This document shows positions 39,595-50,300 of a DNA stretch of 64,000 bases, piece by piece. The stretch is from assembly GCF_040581485.1 (NCBI RefSeq), contig NC_090133.1:17484001-17548000 (forward strand), read 5' to 3'. The notes under the pieces are model-generated. The model did not search any database. It saw only the letters and a program-made list of their open reading frames with translations, and was not told the DNA's origin. Both the position numbers and the translations under genes were made by a program. Numbering within the stretch: position 1 is the stretch's first letter; each line of letters opens with the position of its first letter. The stretch comes from Linepithema humile. Taxonomy: Eukaryota; Arthropoda; Insecta; Hymenoptera; Formicidae.

Positions 39595-40274
39595 CGCGAA
39601 ACAAGTTTTGCGGTCGAATGTCGATACATCGAGCAATGCGAGCGGAAACAAACATCTCTACCGATTTCATCCGCTATCTCGGCGAAGTTGCTAGTTTGAA
39701 AAGTTAAATGTCCTACGGGAATTCTCCGGACTACGCTCCACGACGCTTCAATAATGCAAGTGCAGGAAAAATCAGTTTCTATGACGCTAAGCTCGTCAAA
39801 CACGTTTTCTAGTTGTCGCTGAAATTCGCTGGCCGTATAAATCTTTTCACCAGCCAAGTTTACGCGAATCTCACACGCTTTATTCGAATAAAAGAATAAT
39901 TTCAGTTTACGAGAAATATATCTTTTAGACTCTCTCGACATCAAGATTCTCGAAGCGAAGTAACGTCGATCGTCACCGACGTAAACGACGAAGTCGAATC
40001 GATGTCGAAGAGTCGAACAAGTTGGTTCGAGACAGGGTAGCTGTAAATTTTCATGGCGAACTTCGGCAAAGATACGACGTAAAACTTTCGCCCGCTCGCA
40101 TTCGCGATTTATCGCTTTGTCGAACGCTCGAGATGAATCCTTAAGAAAAAAGTGACGATCGCGAGTTGGAGCACTTTGGAAACGTCGTTCTAAAAGACGT
40201 CGCCGTTTGCGAGAACTCGAGGTAAAGTGGGAGGCGTTTAAAGGGAATCTTATTATCAACAAATACAAGTACAA
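39595..40274 (-). CDS. Unidentified protein-coding exon candidate, minus strand
   Basis: This is the longest open frame in the window, about 226 codons, and lies in AT-rich DNA where such a length is unlikely by chance. It has no ATG in its first 110 codons and opens right after a TGA, so it is probably an internal exon. A possible acceptor (TCTTTTAG) lies near 40203. Its in-frame stop overlaps a perfect donor, CG/GTAAGTGG, with the exon ending at 39595. The predicted protein is basic at its start (SSSRKRRRLLERRF) and mixed later, for example HRFDFVVYVGDDRRYFASR, LAGEKIYTASEFQRQL and VVRRIPVGHLTFQTS. It contains several cysteines. I do not recognise a domain and saw no partner exon. Confidence 0.45.
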
Positions 40275-40352
40275 TCAGCAGGATGCCTCGAGCTGTTCGA
40301 TGACTATATACAGTGTGTAAAAGTTTTTAGAAAAATTTAACTACTTGGCGGG

Positions 40353-40473
<121 letters not shown>

Positions 40474-40640
40474 TTGCGAGATCCGTGCGACGAAAATGCA
40501 TTTAACGTTGCGAAAAGAAATGCACGGCCAGATATTAAAGAGACTATGAAAATATGAAGATGATAGAGAAAGTTTTAATAAATTAATTCTTAATGCTATA
40601 AACAAGAGACACTATTGATACTTACTACCTAAGAAATATA

Positions 40641-40722
40641 GTATATATATATATATATATATATACGCGAATATACACACCTACACAATCAGAGAGCGAG
40701 CGAGCGAGCGAGCGAGCGAGCG

Positions 40723-40760
<38 letters not shown>
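40641..40760. repeat. Compound (TA)n, (GAGC)n, (GA)n microsatellite
   Basis: A TA run at 40641-40665 is followed by GAGC tetranucleotides at 40694-40721 and a GA run at 40725-40760. The GAGC block probably arose from the neighbouring GA run by substitution and slippage. Confidence 0.93.
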
Positions 40761-40765
<5 letters not shown>

Positions 40766-40981
40766 AGAAAAAGGAAAAGAAAAAGTGCGAAAAAAAAGAA
40801 ACATAGATACACATGTACATGGCAACCTATATGAACGTAATTATAAATATATACCGATATGTGCGTAATTACATTAATATCTACGCAAATTAGGCATCGA
40901 TGTACTTGCGGACATAAAACGTGCATGAGACTAACTCACTTGCTATTATCTATATGAGAACGGATAAATATATACTATATA

Positions 40982-41271
40982 CGTAGGATGTCCAAAAAAA
41001 TTATCGCCATCTTTTCACTTACGGATTTCTTTTATTTATTTTCAATCTGTCTTCATTATTTTTTAGTCTTTATAAAATATTGGATATTGCAAAATATTAG
41101 ATATTGCGATAATTTTAAAATTCTGTTAAAGTAATATTCCCAAAATAAACTAAAAAATCAAATTTTGTTAACAAGAAAACACTTGTTTTCTTTTTCATTT
41201 GAGAAGTTGCGAATCAAATTAATTGAAAAATTCTTACAAAAATTAGTTGGCGATAGTTTAGAAGCATCCTG
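40982..41271. mobile_element. 290-bp TIR element, mariner/Tc1-like, flanked by TA
   Basis: The left end (CGTAGGATGTCC, then ttatcgcca at 41002-41010) and the complement of the right end (CAGGATGCTTC, then ctatcgcca) form a degenerate inverted repeat of about 30 bp. TA flanks both ends (40980-40981, 41272-41273). The interior is AT-rich and non-coding, with a small palindrome (aagaaaaca-ct-tgttttctt, 41173-41192). A TA target and a CAGG(G/A)TG-type end are typical of mariner-derived MITEs. Confidence 0.65.
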
Positions 41272-41273
41272 TA

Positions 41274-44100
41274 TATAACAAAAGAAGCGGAAAGAAGAAG
41301 TGCAAGTGTATGAATGAGAAAGAGCTAGCGTGAGAGAATGTAAAGAGAATAGGAATGAACTAATTGAAAATTTTTTAAAGGATGTCGGGCCGCGTTTTTC
41401 GGGCGCGCGCTCGCCGGCTCCGACGAACTTAGGGAAATATTTACAAGTGATACATTTACTTGAAAACAGTTTTAGTTAGAGAGTGAGAAAGGTAAACTTA
41501 GATCGTGTATAAACTAATTTTAGGTGTTTCGGTTGGTTTGATGTTAGAAGTGATCCGGAAGAACGTCGAGTCGATCGTCGTAGACGCGCATGAATTGCGG
41601 CAATAAAATCGAATCGTATCATTTATGACGAGGTCGTATTCGTGGATAAGTAAGGTCAGATCCTTATCGCGGCGGCTGTTTGCAAAAGAATTTTCTCTTA
41701 AACTTGCGCATTGGCTTATCGAAGCATATAGCATAATACGCCCTTCGCGATTAAGCGGCTTTGCATTAATTAGACGCGCTTGCTCTGCTATAAAATTCAA
41801 TTTTACGATACTGTACTATAAGCCAATTTAGCAATGAATCAACAGCGTTTCTACTCAATTTCTTATTATTAATAGATTACGATTGTTGAATTTTTAGCAA
41901 CATATATATAAATAAAAAAGATTGTTACGAATTAAAAGTAAGCGTTTAAAGAAATATATTTAAAGAGACATTTCGAAAATGAAGCTTGCAAATATTATGA
42001 ATTACACGCCTTTTTACGGCGTTATAGGCCAAGTTATTAAATCAATTTAGGTAATCGTGCGAACTTTGGTCGATAAACGCGAAAGGTAATAATCTGAGAC
42101 CTCGGTGAACAAAACTGATTCGATTTTAAATGTCGATTATTGAAAATATTACTTTGGTAACAAAGTCGCGAGTTTCGCGAACAGCGGACGAAGACGATCG
42201 CAACGGCGGTGATTTTATCTACGTTAATCTAGAAGACATTGCTGGAACAATGATTTGTACGCCTTCTATGAAGGACCCTAGAATACATTATGTTACCTAA
42301 TACTCGTAAGCACACATTATCTAATAAATATTATTTACAAAATCAATCAATATTGACGCAATATTTATTTCATTATTCCCCGCCTGTACTAAAAATTTTT
42401 ATTAATTAAAATTTTCAATATTCAAAAAGTAAATTTAATCAATTAATGTTTGCAGCAAAATATTTTTTATTCTGTAGAGTAAAAATTAAAAAAAAAGCTG
42501 TGTATAAAATGTAATATTTTTAACAATAATGAAATAGTATACATAATAACACAAACTTATAAAAAACCTTGAATTTTGCATGTTTAAGATTAATACTTAT
42601 GTTAGATTGTTACGATTTTTTTCACTCTACAATAGAATTAAAATTGAAAAAAAACGCTAACAATTTTTTTCAAAAAAAAAGTAAATTGTTCCGAGAATCT
42701 TCTAGAAGTGGGCTTCTAATAAAAATTAATGGCATCGTAGATACAGTAATCTCATGAGAAAAGAGATAGTTGAGTTTTATAGTCCAAACGACACATTTAA
42801 GATCCGCCATATATTTTCGTTAAAACATGATTATCGATTGGCAAAGGCTACAAAAAGAAAGTTTTACAGTTGATCATCAATATAAACAAAAATATTTATT
42901 GACATCAATAATTTATATTGCAAAGATGTCAATCGTATTACTAAGTTCTACTAATTCACTATACTCAACTTCTAATATCTCACAGATTTAATATATTATT
43001 AAATTTGTTAGATTCATTTTTCGCGCGATGACTTTAATAATTCATCCCTGTTCTGCCATCACTACTGCGCATTAAAAAGAAAAAGTAAAGAACATCAATA
43101 CTTAAACAATCGATATTCATGTTATACATTTCCAATACCAACATTAAGCACACTACCTTTGCGGCATACTAAGTAATCTTTCAATATTCCTTTTATTCAT
43201 AGTAATAAACCGAACATTTAGCGAAAGCCTAAAAAACGATGTGCAAAGCGTGAATAATGTATTGTACATCACATATACTAACTCAGCGGAATTTATTAGA
43301 CTAACCATTACTATTATTATACTAAATAATCACATTAGACATTAGACATTGGACTAGTGTAATGGCCTATAAAATACAGAATAAATCGATTTATTAACGA
43401 TTATCAGATCCGACTTATTTAGAATTAATTACTTAAAATAGAAAGCGATAGAAATGTCAACCATTTATTGCTAAATATAAAGTATTAAGTATAAAGCATT
43501 ATCTATCAAGACCGATTTCCTTGATTATAATTAATCTAAACTTGAAGCATAGTAACAAAAATAACCGATATCGGAAAAAATAATATCTTGATTAAATTCC
43601 GATATCCAATATTATACATCTTACCACATATAAATGAATAAAAATAGAATGATATGATGTCAAACGTATAAAGTTAAAAAAAGATCTCAGGGAAATAAAC
43701 CGAATATACCGATAATGTTAAAATATTGACAACAGCTATCAAATCATATTGCATTAATATGAAAAAAAAGAGTAAAAAAAGAGTAAAAATATAACCAACA
43801 TTATAATAAATTTATAGTAATGATCCGATGTATCTCTCTTTACATGTTCAACTGATTAACATTCTAATTTTTCATCTGGATACTTTCCGCGCGTCTAGAT
43901 ATCTCCTATCACAAAAAATTGTCATTTGCACGCTACCTGGCCGCGAGAGATGCATTTGATACGCCGCGAAATCGACGGGTAAACGCGCGATAGCAACGGA
44001 AACATCGCGCATCTCGTAACCGACCGTCGGGAGAGAAGCCGGGAGAGATGCTGAACGGAGGATCTCCTTATCCTCCCGGAGAGAGCGGAGGGAAGCTCGC
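41274..44100. other. Intergenic AT-rich spacer
   Basis: Nothing recognisable as coding on either strand. A GC-rich segment at about 41390-41440 and a patch at 42170-42230 stand out from very AT-rich DNA (42300-43850). The GC-rich promoter region of the TMEM200-like gene begins near 43900. Confidence 0.6.
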
Positions 44101-44102
44101 GA

Positions 44103-44220
44103 TATATAACACACATCGATCTGTCGTGTCGGCGAGTGCGCATTGGTGCACGCGCACCGCGCTGCTCCAGCGGATTTTCAGCGTGTGCCACCCTGTATAA
44201 AACCGTGACCGGGGTCACGG
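44103..44220 (+). promoter_or_regulatory. Promoter of TMEM200-like gene: TATA box plus 18-bp palindrome
   Basis: A canonical TATAAAA lies at 44196-44202, and a weaker ATATATAA at 44102-44109. Immediately after the first TATA comes a perfect inverted repeat, CCGTGACC-GG-GGTCACGG (44203-44220). Its TGACC and GGTCA halves resemble nuclear-receptor half-sites in everted orientation. The first ATG after either TATA is the proposed start at 44238. The upstream TATA would give a 5' UTR of about 100 bases and the downstream one only about 10, so the upstream box may be the one used. Function is inferred from position only. Confidence 0.5.
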
Positions 44221-44237
44221 CACGATACCAACAGGTG

Positions 44238-44314
44238 ATGCCGAAGAAGGAGGAGGACACTCCCTCGAGCGGCATCTCGTCGAGCGTCTCCCCCGGGTTC
44301 CGCTGCCGACGACG
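44238..44314 (+). CDS. TMEM200: TMEM200-like exon 1, proposed start codon
   Basis: The ATG at 44238 is the first downstream of the promoter's TATA boxes. It encodes MPKKEEDTPSSGISSSVSPG then FRCRR, and ends CGACG/GTGATT after two bases of a codon. The next exon supplies the missing G, giving Arg and then Met-Pro-Gln. The exact phase fit across a 6.7-kb intron supports this exon. If it is non-coding, the protein would start at the ATG at 51019 and have 618 residues. Confidence 0.65.
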
Positions 44315-47300
44315 GTGATTTAGTACTAACTCTCTCTCGGGCCTATCGCTTGCCATATTACCCTGTGGATCGCCTACAACCAGCCAGGATTCATCCGACG
44401 ACGACCCAAAGGATAAACGCGCTGGGATCGGATCCACTTTAGCCGCACGCCAGCGGAATGTGGGAGGAAATTCGGGCGAAAAACATCGGGGCGAGAGACG
44501 CGACGAAAGTTTCGATCGGTCGATGATTTAGTGGATAGGCAGTTTACAGTGCTCCCCGTGATTCTTCCGACGCAGCTTCCCGCGTGTTCGTTCTCTGTCT
44601 CGCGAGAAAACCGGAGTACACTCGGGGTTATGCATTACGCGGTTAAAACATGAGCGCGGGATTGACTTGCGACGTACGATGATCGAGTGTTTCCCTCCGT
44701 GTGTTGGACTTGAGCAAGGTGAGAGATTTTTGACATTTTTAGATAACGGCGGGAAAAAGGTGATCTACAAATGCAACGATAGCCGAATCGAGGAAGTGAA
44801 TTTTTGCGATCTTTTTAATGCTTCGATTGTTTACAGTTTTGATTAACTCAATCAATTTGACGAAAGTTATCGAAATTTGAAAATCCGATCCTGATCGAAA
44901 TATCCTGATTCGATCTATTGCGTGTGTGTTAGACATTTATCAAATGTTTGTCAATTATGTAAATTGAAGATGAACTCTGCGAAAGACCTTAAGACAATTT
45001 TAAAAAAATATTTTTTTAAATTTTTATGCAAAGTTACAAAATACGAATACGATAAGATTTCGCAGTTGCAAAGACAAAGTCGACGAACAGCGTGTGTGTA
45101 AGATGAGCGCAAAGGAAAGAATACAGGAATCTTTTCGAAAGATAGCGATATTTCATTGGCAGAAATACATACAAACGTTTTATGGGGATACATAAAGGAA
45201 TTCAAAGAGCATTGTAGTCAGACAGGATATTTCACTGTTCAACGGACTGCACACAACGGACATCTTCATTTTATATATAAAATCATTGATTTCCTCTTGT
45301 CGCTCCGCACTCAGAATCCGATAGCACGGCGTACTTTGATTTATTAATAACCGAATTCCAATTCCAATGCAATTTTTCGCTTCGGTTCGCTGGCCGCGAT
45401 AAAGCTATTGAGTAACAACCGACTCGAGATATTCTGAAGATTAATCAATCAGTGCAGCTTCTTTAATATGATCACATACTTAATTAGCAAAGATGCACAA
45501 AGATAAATTTGACTTTGTGTATAATTAAATTGGCATAATTTAGAATGTAATTTATTAAATACATTCGATTAATCGCGTGCAAATTCTATATTTAAGAAAT
45601 ATGCATTAAGGAAGCAATAGTCAATAATAAACAATTCACATCGTTGTCCGAAACGCACTTGTCTATCGCACTTTTAAATATTGACGATTTAATTATATCA
45701 CAAAAGATGACGAAAGTGAAATGACGAAGCGAGAAACACGGCGTGAGTAAATACGACGAAAATCGCCCTGGACATCCTCATGTTTTCTTAGTTCATTCGC
45801 GCTGTGTGTACGCAACACGTGTCGGAATAAAAATAAAACGTCGATGCTCTCTCTCCGTACGGTGCCGAAAATTTTCGAGTTCACCGAGCTCACCTCGTTG
45901 ATTGTTCGGATTGCACGTTGCGGCCTTAACTGCGCGGGATAACTCGATAGCGCCGCATGAAACCTCAACGGCGAAACATTAGAGCGAAATAGACGAGTCG
46001 TTAATTTCGATAGAGCTTCGATTCGCGTGTCTGACTCATCAGTGAGAAGAAAAGCCAGAGAAGACGAACATAATCAATTGCCAAAGTCGATTCTTTGGGC
46101 GCGGAACACGGAACACGGACGAGATGCTGTGACAACGAAAAAAAGCGAAGGAAGAAAGAAAGGTGAGCCGAAGTAATTTAAATAATTTTGTTAAATAGCT
46201 TTCTTTCGTAAATAGAAATTTCAGATGTTTGAGATAGATGGACGAAATGTTTTAAAAGCGTGCACTCATCCACAAAAGCGAGATACGAAGCAACAGAAAT
46301 ATACCTTTATGTATTATACCGGGGCATAGTATGTACAGATATATACAGCATGTGAAAATAGCGAGATAAATGATAAAGTATTCGTGCGCGACTGTGAGCA
46401 GGGACTCTCGCATCAAGAAGATTGCGTTACGAAGAGTAATTAAAAATGCAAATTCAACGACGGAGTAATAGCAACTCATTGAATCTACGCTGTACTTATA
46501 CATATACATATACTTTCACATTCCCCGAAGCAACGCTATGCAAAAACTAACTGCCATAATAAACAGATGCAAATGTACATCTAGATGGGTAATTAAATAG
46601 GATTAATAATTATATAAAATGCCTTATAAATAGCGCATTTTCTATTAAATACAGATTTTTGAAACTAATATAAGTTGATGTATCGTAGAAAAAATTCTGC
46701 TGGCGTTAATCAGAGGCACTTGGTCTTTTTTTAATTAATTACAAGTAGATTTTATTTCAATGTAAAATTTATTCGAAGCTCTACTGAAGCGTACTTTTTA
46801 TTAAATATAGATTTTTTTATAAATTAAATTAATATTGCAGCAAAAACTCTAACGTTAATTGCACAATCTGATCTTTTTTAATTAATTGCAAACGGGTTTT
46901 ATTTTAATATAAAGTTTATTTGAAACGCTATTGGAACAAAAAACATCATGTTGATTACATCGATACTCGTAATGGCGTAGGCCGTATTAGAAGCTTTTTA
47001 TCACGTTCTTTTCGTGAACACTCGACGCTTACACGGTTTGCTTCAACATACTTCAAAGGGTTAAATATAGGCCGCGACCTCTCCATATACGATATTTGCG
47101 CGATATTAAGGAATAATAATATAAAACTCTTTATATCTAGTACATATTCATATGATCCTGATTCCATAAAAAAAGGTAATAAAACATTCATAATATAATC
47201 AGCATTAATGCGTGAAAATGTTATGTAATATTAAAGTAATAATTGTGTTTGCGTGACAATGTATTAAAAACAAAATATCAGCAGAATATTGTTCGCGATA

Positions 47301-50300
47301 AAACTACTAAAATATTGACTGGTTGCGCAGATGCTGTACATCGTGTTTTCTGACATCAGATGTTTTCGAAAATCAGGGAAATGTCAAAAAGAAATCATTC
47401 ATGAGATCACTGCGAGCTCGATAGAAACATCGTACCGGCAACAGTTTGGCAAACGATTGGAAAACTCACGGGAGCCCGATACTTTTCCGCGATGCATTAT
47501 TCAAACAAGCTATTCTGTCGATCGGAAGTCAGGCTTTGATTGGACAAGGAAGAACACGGGGTACTACGAAAGGTCGTGGTTATGCAAATGAAACCGGTGG
47601 AGTCGGTAGTTATGGCAACCTACCGTCTGCACAAGCATCGAAATCCATTATTTATCTCGATAACGTGGCGCACATTTGTGACGAGCACAGGTGTCAGATT
47701 TTAATAATCCACATAAGGACAGGTGAACTACGTGAGGTCATATCGGAAATACTCGAGCGGTGCTGAAATCACGGATAATTCGATTGCTTCGTGATTCGCG
47801 CCTTCCACAAGGGGGATAAATTACACTTTCGTGAAACGTGAGCTACTGCAAAATCGATATTTTCTCAGCTTAACCGCTCCAAGTGATTTACGCGTGTGTT
47901 AGGCGTAAGAATAGAAGAAAAGGAAAATATAATTTTACGTAGGTAAGAAGCGCTGGGCAGTGGGTCAGATTTATGAAGGTAATCCTAAGTTTATTGCGTT
48001 TTCTATCTTTACCCGTAACATATGTGTCCGTAATCAAAGTTCTGGTTGGAATAAAACATGAATAAACATACGAAAAAAACCTTGATCAATGTTACGGAAA
48101 TAAAAATTATAGCTTGAAAACGCGCAGAAACAAGCGCTTAGAAAAATATACACCGTTAGCCACATATTCTCTAATAAATGCGAATACAATTTACATTTAA
48201 CGGAAATTTAAGATTATCAGTCACTTTTCAAATTTCAAATTTAAAAAATAATTGCCTTGGTCTAATTTTAAATATTTAATTTTTGCTAAAGTCTGATAAA
48301 AACTAGTCATAAGAAAGATATATGTACACAATTTACAAGTTTAATTCCTCGAATACCTTTTTATTCTCATTCGTTTAAAACTTGGAAACTGTTGGTTTTT
48401 TCAAGTTTAAACTTTACTATTTATGCGCGATGCATAAAAAATTTAGAATACACTGTATTAATAAAAGAACTCAAATCGGATGAATATATCATGGAGCAAA
48501 TCTCATGCAACAAACATTTAACTTGGAATTTATTAAAATGGTAAAAATTTATTACATTTATCAAATTGCGCAATATTTTTAAACGAAGAACTTTTTAATA
48601 ATATTAATTATAAAGATCGTCGATAGTGAAAGACCTTTCGCGTATTAAATCCAATTTAAGATTTTGAAAACGACATAGCCTGGAACGTTTTCCTGAATTG
48701 GGTGTTACGCTGTGCGAAATGAACTGTGAGAAGCAATCCGACGGAAAGCAGTTTCTCGGGAGCCCGTCAGATCGAATCACTCTGAAATAGCCGAGTGGAG
48801 TTCGTAACATGCAACTTAAGTAGACTTGTGCGCGTGTTCTTGTGGATAGACAAGAACAAGAACGATTGCAGCTGTTAAATCACGCCTATTCATCATCCTG
48901 CACGAGATTTCGTGTTATATCTAACGCGGATAACGATACGCAAATCACTGCCGTTAAAACGCATCATTAAAATATATAAGTATGTGTGTGTGTTTGTGTG
49001 TACAGATCGCTTCAGCTAATTAAAATTGTAATAACATTTTTTTTCTGCGTAAAATATAAATTGCGCTTGCATAATTTTTTCGCAAAATTCGCAATTTCTT
49101 TCGCAAATAGATATGTATTCTGAAGATATAAATTCTTGCGATTTTTCATATAACAAATAACCCATTTGAAAATTATTTGATGAAATCCTACTGATATCTG
49201 AAATCATTTCATCGACGAAAAAGAGCAGACTTAAGAACACGGCAAACTAGTTCAGCATTAGAACGGGATCTTGGTGATACACAAAAGAGGATTTACTCGC
49301 TGAGAGTCTCTAAGCGAAAATGGCCAACTTGCGAGATGCAAAGAAGGATTGCGACAGTAGCTGCAAAGAGGGATTTGAATCGATAGGACGCGCGCAAAGT
49401 TTCGACATTGAAAGACGAAATGCGGGAGGCACAGGCGCGCGAACAATGCGCTTCTGCATTCGCTATGCACACGAGAGCGATGCACACCGACGAAGTAGTC
49501 AGATAATTCTCACGTATACATTGTGCGCGGCTTGGGACAGCGTGTGCGTGTGCTATGACGTATGGTATATGAGCGACGGTATATGGAATGTCGATGTGTT
49601 AGACAGCAAACCGAGCGCTGGTTGTATGCACACGTCAAATTAAAACCACGACACAAAACGGCGCTATACGCGACGAAACGCGATGAAAGATCGCGCATAT
49701 AATACCGCGAGATGAATTCGGAATTGCTAATTAACGGACTCGCGCGATATTACGCTCTTTCATTTTACGAGGAAATATTGTTCCAAGTATAAATGGAAAA
49801 AAAATACAGAGACTGCAAAAATATAGGAACAAATACAAATATTGAATTCGTCTCTATTTGCCACTTCATTTGGCACTATTGTTTGCGCACAAATAAACTC
49901 GTTCTTCTTGCAACTCATAGTTTCATGTTCTTCTTTTTTATTAAAACTTTTAAAAATGGAATCGTATGTTTCTGAAACTTAAAAATCAACAAAACTGAGA
50001 GTAAACAGCTTAATAAACTGTGATTAACATTAGTGATTAACATTAACACAAAGTGTTAAACACTAGATTTAGTCTTCATTAAACCAGTGAGGAGATACAA
50101 CAAAATTATTTATATAGCACAGAAGTTAACTATGCAATCACTTGCTTTTTTTCGACTATTAAAATATTACTAATATTACTAATATTACTAATATTACTAA
50201 TTAAAATTTTAATTAGAGAAATTTATCGGATGAAAATAAAGGCATATAAAATTTTGCAACATAGCCAAATTACAAATGGTTTAAAGATTCTTAAAACAAT

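Noticed and set aside
43922..44437. Minus-strand open frame of 171 codons
   Set aside because: It is antisense to the GC-rich promoter and first exon of the TMEM200-like gene. Arg/Ser-rich translation without motifs fits a compositional artefact.
49320..49643. Plus-strand open frame with a good start context (AAAATGGCC)
   Set aside because: The encoded 107 residues show no motif or signal, the later part includes low-complexity TGTGTGTG-like sequence, and no splice or poly(A) support was seen.
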